A stretch of DNA of 64,000 nt from Rhodospirillales bacterium (lineage in GTDB: Bacteria; Pseudomonadota; Alphaproteobacteria; Rhodospirillales; Shumkoniaceae), in the NCBI GenBank assembly GCA_016776725.1, contig JADHSV010000005.1, positions 1-64,000 on the forward strand. The letters are read 5' to 3'. Below the pieces are notes generated by a model that saw nothing but the letters and a program-made list of their open reading frames with translations, was not told where the DNA came from and did not search any database. Position numbers and translations under genes: made by a program. The number at the start of each line of letters is the position of its first letter. Within the stretch, counting starts at the first letter, position 1. Below are positions 52,679 through 61,031 of this stretch, in pieces.

Positions 52679-54064
52679 ATGAACTTTACCGTTGCCATCA
52701 TCGGCCGACCCAATGTCGGCAAATCGACTTTGTTCAATCGTTTGGTCGGCAAACGGTTGGCCATCGTTAACGATTCGCCCGGTGTCACGCGAGATCGCCG
52801 CGAGGGCGACGGGCGGATTGCCGATCTTCGCTTCACGGTCATCGACACCGCCGGGCTGGAAGATGCCTTTGACGACAGCATGCAAGGGCGCATGCGCGCG
52901 CAGACCAACCACGCCGTCGCCACGGCCGATGTCGCCCTTTTGCTGATCGACGGGCGCAGCGGACTAACGCCGTTGGACAGCCACTTCGCCCGCTGGCTTC
53001 GCACCCACGAGACGCCGACCATCCTGCTTGCCAACAAGTGCGAGGGCCGGAAGGGAGACATTGGTTTGTTCGAGGCTTTCAAATTGGGTCTGGGCGATCC
53101 CATTGCGCTGTCAGCGGAACACGGGGAAGGCATCGGCGATCTGTACGACGCGCTCGTTCCCTTTGCCGAAGCCGCCCGCGCACGCGCAGAAAGTCAGACA
53201 TTTGAGGCCGTCGATACCGGCGACGACGATTTGGAAGACGACGACGCAGCACCGACCCATTTGCAGATGGCCATCGTCGGGCGACCCAACGTCGGCAAAT
53301 CGACCCTGGTCAACCAATTGATCGGCGAGGATCGGATGCTGACCGGGCCCGAGGCAGGCATCACGCGCGATGCCATAACCGTCTCGTGGACCTTCCGCGA
53401 CCGCCCCATCCGCCTGATCGACACGGCCGGACTTCGGCGCAAGGCAAGGATATCGGAGCAACTGGAACACCTGTCGGTAAACGACAGTTTACGCTCCATC
53501 CGCTACGCTCATTGCGTTGTGCTGTTGATCGACGCCACGGCGCCGCTGGAAAAACAGGACCTGACCATCGCGCGAACCGTCATCGAGGAAGGACGTTCGC
53601 TGGTCATCGCCGTCAACAAGTGGGATCTGGCGAAAGACCGGCGAAGTATTACGCGCGCCATTCAGGACCGATTGGAGACGTCTTTGCCGCAGGTTCGCGG
53701 CATCCCCGTGGTCACGCTATCAGCCAAAACCGGCACCGGCGTCGGAAAACTGCTGCCAGCCGTTTTTAAGGTTTTCGATACCTGGAATACCCGAATTTCC
53801 ACGGGCAATTTGAACCGCTGGCTGGAAGAAGTGTGCGAACGCCATCCGCCGCCACTGGCGCGCGGCCGCCGATTGCGCCTTCGTTACATGACCCAGGCCA
53901 AGGCGCGGCCGCCGACTTTTGTAATCTTCGTCAATATTCCCGAGGAATTGCCGGAATCGTACTCGCGTTACCTTATTAACGGCCTGCGGGAAACATTTGA
54001 TCTTCCCGGCGTTCCTGTGCGCATTCGTACGCGCCGGGGCAAGAATCCTTACGCCAAAGACTAG
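52679..54064 (+). CDS. der: Ribosome biogenesis GTPase Der (EngA)
   Basis: A 461-residue protein with two tandem GTPase domains: [14 protein letters not shown] near residue 8 and [14 protein letters not shown] near residue 203. Each is followed by a DTAG ([20 protein letters not shown]) and an NKxD (ANKCEG in the first, VNKWDL in the second). A C-terminal KH-like domain ends in [11 protein letters not shown]. It acts in 50S assembly. The first domain has NKCE in place of the usual NKxD. The gene is closed by a terminator. Confidence 0.96.
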   Translation: MNFTVAIIGRPNVGKSTLFNRLVGKRLAIVNDSPGVTRDRREGDGRIADLRFTVIDTAGLEDAFDDSMQGRMRAQTNHAVATADVALLLIDGRSGLTPLDSHFARWLRTHETPTILLANKCEGRKGDIGLFEAFKLGLGDPIALSAEHGEGIGDLYDALVPFAEAARARAESQTFEAVDTGDDDLEDDDAAPTHLQMAIVGRPNVGKSTLVNQLIGEDRMLTGPEAGITRDAITVSWTFRDRPIRLIDTAGLRRKARISEQLEHLSVNDSLRSIRYAHCVVLLIDATAPLEKQDLTIARTVIEEGRSLVIAVNKWDLAKDRRSITRAIQDRLETSLPQVRGIPVVTLSAKTGTGVGKLLPAVFKVFDTWNTRISTGNLNRWLEEVCERHPPPLARGRRLRLRYMTQAKARPPTFVIFVNIPEELPESYSRYLINGLRETFDLPGVPVRIRTRRGKNPYAKD

Positions 54065-54135
54065 CGAAAATTCTTTGTTTTTTGGCTAAAAAACCGGTTT
54101 ACTTCGACATCCGATAGGACTAGAAGTCCCACGTT

Positions 54136-54171
54136 CGCGGCTACCCTTTTGCTGGGGCCGCGTCGTTTTTT
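54136..54171 (+). terminator. Intrinsic terminator after der
   Basis: CGCGGC pairs with GCCGCG, and an inner CCC/GGG extends the stem. It is followed by TCG and six T. It ends the yfgM-bamB-der run and precedes the SulP gene by about 30 bases. Confidence 0.8.
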
Positions 54172-54200
54172 ATACCCGAGATACAATTTGGAATAAGAAG

Positions 54201-56567
54201 ATGCTGCTGCGGATGCTACGCGCCCGCTCCGAAGGCAGCGCATCGCCGTTACTGCCTTCGCTTTCATGGCTTCAAACCATGGACCGGCCCACCCTCGGAG
54301 CCGACCTTACCGCTGGCCTGACCGGTGCGTTGGTCATGCTTCCGCAGGGCGTGGCCTTTGCCATTATTGCCGGAATGCCGCCCGAGTACGGCCTTTACGC
54401 GGGCATGATTCCGGCCATCATCGCCGCCCTTTTCGGATCATCCTGGCACCTGGTCTCGGGTCCGACAACGGCGGCGTCCATTATCATCCTTTCCGCCATC
54501 AGCGCTTTTGCCGAACCGGGTTCCATAGACTACGTGCGCCTCGTGCTGACGTTGACGTTCATGGTCGGTGTGATTGAACTGGCCATGGGTCTCATGCGCA
54601 TGGGCGTTCTGGTCAATTTCATATCCCATACCGTCGCCATCGGGTTCACGGCGGGTGCGGCCATTCTGATTTCCGCCAACCAGATCAAACATTTTTTTGG
54701 ACTGGATATTCCCCGTGGCGCGCCCTTTTACGAAATCGTACGTATTCTCGCCAGCGACATTCAACTGATATCGCCCGCCGCGACTGTCGTGGGCGTCACG
54801 ACGGTGATTACCGGCCTACTTGCCAAACGCTATCTTCCCCGCCTGCCCTACATGATCGTTGCCATGGTTGCCGCCAGCGTTCTGGCAACTGTTCTAAATG
54901 GGTTTTCCGAGACCATGGTTCCAACCATCGGAGCCATTCCCTCGGGTCTGCCGCCGCTTTCTTCGCCGGAATTTTCCCTGGACGTTATTCGCGAACTTGC
55001 GCCGACGGCGTTGGCGGTCGCGCTTTTCGCACTGACCGAGGCGGTTTCCATTTCGCGGGCCCTGGCGATACGTAGCGGACAGCAGATCGACGGCAACCGG
55101 GAATTCGTCGGACAGGGCCTGTCCAATCTGGCCGGCAGCTTTTTCTCGGGCTATGTGGCGACGGGATCGTTCAATCGCAGCGGCCTGAACTACGAATCAG
55201 GCGCCAAGACGCCGTTGGCCGCGATTTCGGCCGGTGTATTGCTGATGCCGGTCGTTTTCCTTGTCGCCCCTTACGCCATTTATCTGCCGAAAGCCGCGGT
55301 GGCGGGAATTTTGTTTCTGGTCGCCTACGGCCTGATCGACATTCCCCATATTCGGCAAATTCTTAGATCGGGCCGATCCGAATCGACGGTCATGGCCGTT
55401 ACCTTTTTCGCGGTCCTGTTTGTTAATTTGGAGATCGCCATCTTCTCGGGCGTGATTCTGTCGCTTTTCTTTTACCTTAACCGCACGTCGCATCCGAACG
55501 TCGCCAGTCTGGTCCCCGATCCGCAGGAGCCGCGCCGTCGCATGACCACCAAACCGAACCTTCCGGAATGCCCGCAGATCAAGATCGTTCGCATCGACGG
55601 ATCGCTGTATTTCGGCGCCGTTTCCAATGTGATTGGAAAGCTGCGCGGCATGGAAAAACGAGGTTCGGCGCAGACCCATCTGGCCATCGTCGCTTCGGGC
55701 ATCAACTTCATCGACATGGAAGGGGCCGAAGCCCTGGTCAATGAGGCCCGCCGCAGGCGGAAGGCCGGCGGGCAACTTTACCTGATCGACCTGCACGAAA
55801 CCGTGGCCTACCAATTTGAACGCGATGGCCATATGGACGCCATCGGCCGCGAAAACGTTTTCGCTTCAAAAACCGCCGCCCTTGCCAACATTTACGCTCG
55901 CCTCGACCGTAATCCCTGCGCGACATGCACAAAGCGCATCTTCCGCGAATGCGATGCCAAGGCCTCGAAAAATCTTGCGAAGGAAGAACCCGTCGAAATG
56001 ATCAATACCGAAATTCGCGTCGCCAAACGCGCAGCCGCCGAGCCGATTTATTCCGATCCTCGCAATACCAAACCCTTGGAGCCCCGCCGCCCGCGGGTTC
56101 TGGCGTTGGTCGACTTCGATATCGCGGCCGATAAAACGGTCCGCGCGGCCGCCCAACTGGCAAAATCCGCCGGAGCCGAACTGGCGCTGGGCCATGTCGC
56201 CAGCAGCGACTGGAGCAGCGGCTACGACTTCGCCCCCGGGCTGGTTTCGGGCGACACCTTTACCGCCCTGCGCGGCTCCGCCCGCGCCCGCCTGGGCAGG
56301 GTCGCCGCCGAGGCAAATATCCAGACGAAGGCTTTACTGGCCGCAACGACGCCGGATCGAAGCAGGGGAATTCGCGAACTTGTCGGCGAATGGCGGCCTG
56401 AAATCATCATCGTCAACGCGCGGTCAAATTTCGATATCGCGGATAGGCCGTTCGTCGATCTCGACACGCCCTATGGAACGGTCCACTGCGAAGTTCGCAA
56501 GGTCGGAGGTGGGTTCCCCGAAACCTACGACCTCGAACCCGATTCCCTGAAATCATTGTCGAGCTAA
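54201..56567 (+). CDS. SulP-family anion transporter with STAS domain and C-terminal USP-like domain
   Basis: A 788-residue fusion. Residues about 25-430 are a SulP permease with 12-14 membrane segments (GLYAGMIPAIIAALFGSSWHL, VSGPTTAASIIILSAI, GSFFSGYVATGSFNRSGLNYESGA). A STAS domain follows at about 450-570 (FIDMEGAEALVNEARRRR), then a cysteine-containing linker (NPCATCTKRIFREC) and a universal-stress-protein-like domain (RPRVLALVDFDIAADKTVRAA). SulP proteins carry sulfate, bicarbonate or other anions, often with sodium or protons. The C-terminal domain suggests nucleotide control. The CxxC linker is unusual. Confidence 0.9.
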   Translation: MLLRMLRARSEGSASPLLPSLSWLQTMDRPTLGADLTAGLTGALVMLPQGVAFAIIAGMPPEYGLYAGMIPAIIAALFGSSWHLVSGPTTAASIIILSAISAFAEPGSIDYVRLVLTLTFMVGVIELAMGLMRMGVLVNFISHTVAIGFTAGAAILISANQIKHFFGLDIPRGAPFYEIVRILASDIQLISPAATVVGVTTVITGLLAKRYLPRLPYMIVAMVAASVLATVLNGFSETMVPTIGAIPSGLPPLSSPEFSLDVIRELAPTALAVALFALTEAVSISRALAIRSGQQIDGNREFVGQGLSNLAGSFFSGYVATGSFNRSGLNYESGAKTPLAAISAGVLLMPVVFLVAPYAIYLPKAAVAGILFLVAYGLIDIPHIRQILRSGRSESTVMAVTFFAVLFVNLEIAIFSGVILSLFFYLNRTSHPNVASLVPDPQEPRRRMTTKPNLPECPQIKIVRIDGSLYFGAVSNVIGKLRGMEKRGSAQTHLAIVASGINFIDMEGAEALVNEARRRRKAGGQLYLIDLHETVAYQFERDGHMDAIGRENVFASKTAALANIYARLDRNPCATCTKRIFRECDAKASKNLAKEEPVEMINTEIRVAKRAAAEPIYSDPRNTKPLEPRRPRVLALVDFDIAADKTVRAAAQLAKSAGAELALGHVASSDWSSGYDFAPGLVSGDTFTALRGSARARLGRVAAEANIQTKALLAATTPDRSRGIRELVGEWRPEIIIVNARSNFDIADRPFVDLDTPYGTVHCEVRKVGGGFPETYDLEPDSLKSLSS

Positions 56568-56585
56568 AATTCACGCAAAAGAAAA

Positions 56586-56626
56586 GGCGCGAAGGCATCG
56601 CAATCATGCCTTCGCGCCAATTTTTT
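56586..56626. terminator. Bidirectional terminator between the SulP gene and serA
   Basis: A 13-base-pair stem, GGCGCGAAGGCAT with its complement, encloses a 7-base loop. It has AATTTTTT on the plus side and TTTTCTTTT on the minus side. It serves both convergent genes. Confidence 0.92.
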
Positions 56627-56637
56627 GTGGGCGCACT

Positions 56638-58215
56638 CTAGAACGTCAGAGCCTTCGCCCGCACCACGTTAGGCAATTTGTTCACGCTATCCAGAACCTC
56701 GTCGGGAACTGCGCCGTCCACTTCGATCAGAACAATCGCGTCCCCACCGGCATCGGTCCGCCCCAGATTGAACGTGGCGATATTGATGCCCGCATCGCCC
56801 AATGCTGTGCCCAGCGCGCCGATAAAGCCCGGCTTGTCGTGGTTGGTGACAAACAGCATGTGCGGCCCCATTTGCGCATCCATGGCGATGCCCTTGATTT
56901 CAACAATGCGCGGATTGTCGCCGTTGAAAAGGGTGCCCGAAATGCTTCGGGTCTGGGCTTCCGTGGTCACCTCAAGACGGATCAGCGACTGGTATGCGCC
57001 TTTGCGTTCGTGGGTGATTTCGGTCACGTCAATCCCGCGTTCCTTGGCGATTGCGGGCGCACTGACCATATTCACCGCTTCCAGAAGCGGCGTCAGAAGC
57101 CCCTGCAGGACAACGGCGGTCAGCGGTTTGGTGTTGAGTTCGGCCACCGCGCCTTCGTAGGTGATGGAAACGGCCTCGATGGAGCTTTCCGTTACCTGCC
57201 CCGCGAAACTGCCGATCTGTTCGGCCAGCTTCATGTAGGGTTTCAGTTTCGGCGCTTCCTCGGCGCTGACCGACGGCATATTCAGCGCATTGACCACCGC
57301 CCCGGTCAGCAGGTAATCGGCCAGTTGCTCGGCCACCTGAAGGGCGACTTTTTCCTGCGCTTCCGTGGTCGACGCGCCCAGATGCGGGGTCGCCACAACC
57401 TGATCCATACCAAACAGGATATGTTCCTTGGCCGGTTCCTTGGCGTAGACGTCAATGGCAGCCGCCGCCACTTTCCCAAGTTCCAGCGCCGCTTTCAGGT
57501 CTTCATCGACGATCAGGCCGCCGCGCGCGCAGTTAACGATGCGTACGCCGGGCTTCATTTTAGCGATGTTTTCGGCACAGATTATGCCCTTCGTGGCATC
57601 GGTCATGGGCGCGTGCAGGCTGATGAAGTCGGCGCGGGCCAAAAGCTCGTCCAGTTCCACCTTCTCGACACCCAGATTTTTGGCCCGTTCGGGCGACAGG
57701 TAAGGATCGTAGCCGATCACCTTCATTTTCAGGCCCTGGCCCCGTTCGGCAACCGCCGAACCGATGTTGCCGCAGCCGAAGATGCCCAGCGTCTTGCCCA
57801 TCAATTCCACGCCCATGAAGGCCGACTTTTCCCATTTACCGGCATGGGTGGACACGTTGGCCTGCGGAATTTGCCGGGCCACCGCCATAACCAGGGCAAT
57901 GGCGTGTTCGGCGGTGGTGATGGAATTGCCAAACGGCGTGTTCATGACCACGACGCCGCGTTGCGTGGCGGCGGGAATATCGACGTTATCAACGCCGATA
58001 CCGGCCCGTCCGATCACTTTCAGGTTCGTGGCGGCTTCCAGAACTTCGGCCGTGGCCTTGGTGGCGGAACGAACGGCAAGACCATCGTATTCGCCGATGC
58101 AGGCTTTCAGTTCTTCCGGTGTCATTCCGGTTTTGACGTCGACCTCGACCCCGCGTGCCTTGAAAATTTCGGCCGCCATGGGGCTCATTTTGTCGGAAAT
58201 CAGTACTTTTGGCAT
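56638..58215 (-). CDS. serA: D-3-phosphoglycerate dehydrogenase SerA
   Basis: A 525-residue long-form enzyme, the first step of serine synthesis. The substrate and NAD domains carry the Rossmann motif GCGNIGSAVAERG, the catalytic arginine and glutamate (NCARGGLIVDE), and the active-site histidine in TPHLGASTTEAQ. A regulatory intervening domain and a C-terminal ACT domain (MLFVTNHDKPGFIGALG) bind serine in this type. ATG at 58215 follows GAGGAGGGAAAA; an upstream extension in the same frame overlaps serC and is not conserved. It follows serC by 10 bases. Confidence 0.96.
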   Translation of the reverse strand: MPKVLISDKMSPMAAEIFKARGVEVDVKTGMTPEELKACIGEYDGLAVRSATKATAEVLEAATNLKVIGRAGIGVDNVDIPAATQRGVVVMNTPFGNSITTAEHAIALVMAVARQIPQANVSTHAGKWEKSAFMGVELMGKTLGIFGCGNIGSAVAERGQGLKMKVIGYDPYLSPERAKNLGVEKVELDELLARADFISLHAPMTDATKGIICAENIAKMKPGVRIVNCARGGLIVDEDLKAALELGKVAAAAIDVYAKEPAKEHILFGMDQVVATPHLGASTTEAQEKVALQVAEQLADYLLTGAVVNALNMPSVSAEEAPKLKPYMKLAEQIGSFAGQVTESSIEAVSITYEGAVAELNTKPLTAVVLQGLLTPLLEAVNMVSAPAIAKERGIDVTEITHERKGAYQSLIRLEVTTEAQTRSISGTLFNGDNPRIVEIKGIAMDAQMGPHMLFVTNHDKPGFIGALGTALGDAGINIATFNLGRTDAGGDAIVLIEVDGAVPDEVLDSVNKLPNVVRAKALTF

Positions 58216-58225
58216 TTTTCCCTCC

Positions 58226-59380
58226 TCAAATCTTTTCTTTGGCTTGCGCGAAGGCCCAGTCGAGCCACGGCAAAAGCGCCTCGACATCGGATGTTTCGAC
58301 GGTTCCACCCGTCCACACCCGCAGGCCCGCAGGCGCATCGCGGTAGGCGCCGATATCAAAGGCGACGCCTTCCTCGGCCAACAGGGCGGCGATACCCTTC
58401 GCCGCAGCCGCCTGGCCATCGGCATCCAACGACGGATCAACCACCGTCAGGCATACCGACGTGCATGATCGCGTGGCCGGATCGGCGGCGAGGAAATCGA
58501 CCCAGGGCGTTTGTTCGACCCAGGCCGTAATGGCGGCAAGATTGCCTTCGGACCGCCCAATCAGGCCCGGCAATCCCCCAACGGATGCCGCCCATTTCAA
58601 GCCGTCCAACGCATCTTCCACCGCCAGCATTGAAGGGGTGTTGATGGTCGAGCCCTGGAAAATCCCTTCGATCAGCTTGCCCGCTTTGGTCATGCGGAAA
58701 ATCTTGGGGATCGGGCGATCGGGCGTGAACGTTTCAAGCCGTTCGACCGCTGCTGGGCTCAAAACCAGAATGCCGTGCTGGCCTTCGCCGCCCAGAACTT
58801 TTTGCCATGAATACGTCACCACATCGAGCTTGTCCCACGGCAGTTCCATGGCAAAAGCCGCCGATGTGGCATCCGTGATAACCAGCCCGTCATGTTGGGC
58901 GGGGATCCAGTCGCCGTTTGGCACGCGAACGCCGGAAGTCGTTCCGTTCCAGGTGAAGACCACGTCGCGCGAGAAATCGACCTCGCTCAGGTCAGGCAGA
59001 CGCCCGTAGTCGGCCTTTAAAACACGCACATCGGCGGGTTTCAGCTGCTTAATGACATCGGTGACCCAACCCTCACCGAAGCTTTCCCAAGCCAGCATAT
59101 CAACGCCGCGCGCGCCCAAAAGCGACCACAAGGCCATCTCCACCGCGCCCGTGTCGGACGCCGGGACGATACCCATGCGATAATCGTCGGGCACGCCGAG
59201 AATTTCCCGCGCCCGCGAAATAACTTCCTGGATTCTTTCTTTTCCCGGCTTTGATCGATGCGATCGCCCAACGAACGCATTTTCAAGCGCGGCTGGAGAC
59301 CAGCCAGGACGCTTCGAACAGGGACCGGATGCAAAATTTGGATTCGCCGGACGGATGTCCGGATATAAGGACGTATTCAT
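58226..59380 (-). CDS. serC: Phosphoserine aminotransferase SerC
   Basis: A 384-residue PLP enzyme turning 3-phosphohydroxypyruvate into phosphoserine, the product-side partner of SerA. The N-terminus ([16 protein letters not shown]), the PLP lysine in [14 protein letters not shown] and [11 protein letters not shown] are of the long type used in Alphaproteobacteria and Methanosarcina, not the E. coli type. It is the first gene of a serC-serA operon behind a well-formed promoter and a structured leader. The ribosome site AAGGGAGA is inside a hairpin. Confidence 0.96.
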   Translation of the reverse strand: MNTSLYPDIRPANPNFASGPCSKRPGWSPAALENAFVGRSHRSKPGKERIQEVISRAREILGVPDDYRMGIVPASDTGAVEMALWSLLGARGVDMLAWESFGEGWVTDVIKQLKPADVRVLKADYGRLPDLSEVDFSRDVVFTWNGTTSGVRVPNGDWIPAQHDGLVITDATSAAFAMELPWDKLDVVTYSWQKVLGGEGQHGILVLSPAAVERLETFTPDRPIPKIFRMTKAGKLIEGIFQGSTINTPSMLAVEDALDGLKWAASVGGLPGLIGRSEGNLAAITAWVEQTPWVDFLAADPATRSCTSVCLTVVDPSLDADGQAAAAKGIAALLAEEGVAFDIGAYRDAPAGLRVWTGGTVETSDVEALLPWLDWAFAQAKEKI

Positions 59381-59389
59381 CTTTCATCT

Positions 59390-59470
59390 CCCTTCCTCAC
59401 AGAAGGGTCGCGATCCGTTGGGGGACCGTGGCCCAACTCCGCTTATAAGGAGGTGACAGATGGGCGTCAA
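59390..59470 (-). promoter_or_regulatory. serC promoter and candidate serC-motif leader RNA
   Basis: On the minus strand TTGACG (59470-59465) and TATAAG (59447-59442) are 17 bases apart, so transcription should start near 59435. The leader forms two hairpins, GTTGGG/CCCAAC (59437-59417) and CCCTTC/GAAGGG (59407-59390). The right arm of the second contains the ribosome site of serC. A short leader of two hairpins, the second masking the ribosome site, is the form of the serC RNA motif known upstream of serC in Alphaproteobacteria. I did not verify the full consensus. Confidence 0.6.
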
Positions 59471-59490
59471 CAGCCAAAATTCGATGCAGC

Positions 59491-59510
59491 ATTTGGTGAC
59501 AGTATACTAA
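59491..59510. repeat. Second copy of the GTGACAGTATACTAA repeat arm
   Basis: ATTTGGTGACAGTATACTAA is identical over 20 bases to 30909-30928, the left arm of the perfect palindrome there with its flank. Here it is a single arm, between the serC promoter and the caspase-like gene end. Confidence 0.75.
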
Positions 59511-59535
59511 TAAGGGAGACAGGCTCTAGCCCCCG

Positions 59536-60456
59536 TCAATTAGTAATCGGCGTCCACTGACCCTGCGGAATTTGCTGGGGCGGCTGAACTGCCGGGGGCT
59601 GCGTTGCGCCGGGGAACTGAACTGTTGGCGCGGGCGGCTGCGGCGGGATTACCGGCCTTGCCACACGTGGTGTTGCGTCGGCAACGCGGGTTGCCTGCAT
59701 GGCATAGAACGGCTGCTGAGACATGGTCTGGCCGTTCGCGCTCGTGCGGGTCAGGCGCGATCCGGCGGCGTTGTCCATAAGTGATTTCCAAGTGGGCTGC
59801 GCCTGGGCGATTTCGCCTCGCAGGGCTTTCAGGAAACTGAGCGTGAACAGGCTGCCGCTGCCGGTAGCAGTCGAGGTTTCGCCGGGGATCGAGGACGCGC
59901 CGTTGACGTAACCGCGATAGCGCAGGAACAGCTCCTTGTATCCCGCAGCCGCTTTCGACGCACTTGCAGGAATTCCCTTTTGCTCTTCGCGCACCTGAAC
60001 GTTGACCACGTTGTTGCACGCATCCACCAGGGAAATGGCCAGCCGCGCACCCTTGTTGCGAAGAGTATCGGCAACCCAGCCGAAATCAATCACCCGGTCC
60101 GAATGAAAATAGAAATAGGGCCAGTCGCTTTTCTTGGGTGGCGTGCGGAAACCGTGGCCCGAGTAATAGAAGAAAACCACGTCGTCCGGCCCGGGAGCCA
60201 CGGAATTCACCGCGTTTTTGACGTTGTCGATGGTGAAATCGCGGCCCTTGAAAACACGGTCCGACAGGGTCATTCCGGTCGCCTGGGCGACGCGCTGGAT
60301 TTCGTCGCCGACGACGCTCAGATCGCGGGCCACCATTTGGCCGATGCTCTTGTCGTCGGTGTCGATAACGAAGATCGCATGCAGGGTGGCCGCACCGGCA
60401 GGCGCTGTTACTGAGAGCGCCAGAAGAACCGCTATCATCGTCCGCAACGTTTTCAC
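59536..60456 (-). CDS. Secreted caspase-fold (metacaspase-like) protease
   Basis: A 306-residue protein with a signal peptide (residues 1 to about 22, TAPAGAA) and a caspase-like p20 domain. The catalytic His101 is in FFYYSGHGF and Cys147 in SLVDACNN, both in the right sequence context, so the dyad looks intact. The C-terminus is a proline- and glutamine-rich tail (PPQPPAPTVQFPG). It should act in the periplasm or outside the cell, where few bacterial caspase homologues are understood. It is preceded after 12 bases by a small lipoprotein gene on the same strand. Confidence 0.88.
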   Translation of the reverse strand: MKTLRTMIAVLLALSVTAPAGAATLHAIFVIDTDDKSIGQMVARDLSVVGDEIQRVAQATGMTLSDRVFKGRDFTIDNVKNAVNSVAPGPDDVVFFYYSGHGFRTPPKKSDWPYFYFHSDRVIDFGWVADTLRNKGARLAISLVDACNNVVNVQVREEQKGIPASASKAAAGYKELFLRYRGYVNGASSIPGETSTATGSGSLFTLSFLKALRGEIAQAQPTWKSLMDNAAGSRLTRTSANGQTMSQQPFYAMQATRVADATPRVARPVIPPQPPAPTVQFPGATQPPAVQPPQQIPQGQWTPITN

Positions 60457-60468
60457 GGCGCCCTCCGA

Positions 60469-60972
60469 TCAATCCAGCTTGAACACGGTCTCGACAATTG
60501 CGCTCAGATTTGCCGCCACCGGATCGAAGTCCTCGACATTGTCATTCGAACCGAAGGCCCACATTTTGCATCCGAAGGCCACCAGCACGTCGGCCGACTT
60601 CGTCCCCGCATGGAAGCGAAAAACGTATTCGGGAACCATCACGCATTTCTTGGCGGCCTCGAAATCGTAACTGGCTTCATCAAGCACCAGCGCCTTGAAG
60701 GCGGCCATCTGGGCCGGAGCCAGATCGGCGCCGCGCGCTTTCCACTCGTACCCGGCAATCGCGCCTGGGCCGGTTGCGCCGGGCGGCATCAGGGAGGGCT
60801 TGAGCAGGAACGGCTCCACCCGCTCGGCGGTGCTGACCACATGGATGACGTCGGCGCCTAGAAAACCGCCCAGCCTGTCCTGGGCGACCGCGCCGCAGGC
60901 CACCAGCGTCATGACGCCGACAAGACCGGCGAGTTTCGATGAAAATTTCCAGAATGCGCCACGAAATTTCAT
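60469..60972 (-). CDS. Small putative lipoprotein paired with the caspase-fold protease
   Basis: A 167-residue protein with an N-terminal signal and possible lipobox (LVGVMTLVACG, Cys near residue 26). The mature part has CVMVPEYVFRFHAG and FGCKMWAFG, giving two cysteines that could form a disulfide. No known domain is recognised. ATG at 60972 is preceded by GGGGGAAACC; upstream codons in frame run into the permease gene. The tight spacing to the protease gene suggests a functional pair, for example an inhibitor, substrate or localisation factor. Confidence 0.72.
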   Translation of the reverse strand: MKFRGAFWKFSSKLAGLVGVMTLVACGAVAQDRLGGFLGADVIHVVSTAERVEPFLLKPSLMPPGATGPGAIAGYEWKARGADLAPAQMAAFKALVLDEASYDFEAAKKCVMVPEYVFRFHAGTKSADVLVAFGCKMWAFGSNDNVEDFDPVAANLSAIVETVFKLD

Positions 60973-61031
60973 TGGTTTCCCCCGATTTCCGATGCCTCTC
61001 ATCCGACTATGAAACGCCCAGCCGCAAATTC

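Noticed and set aside
56839-58530. A 563-codon open frame on the plus strand opposite serA and serC
   Set aside because: serA and serC have full motif sets; the antisense frame is a composition effect of high GC and lacks any domain.
59461-59510. A 16-codon plus-strand frame with a perfect AAGGAGGTG ribosome site ending in the GTGACAGTATACTAA repeat
   Set aside because: The ribosome-like sequence coincides with the -10 region and spacer of the serC promoter on the other strand, and the peptide has no support; chance is more likely, though a truncated gene cannot be fully excluded.
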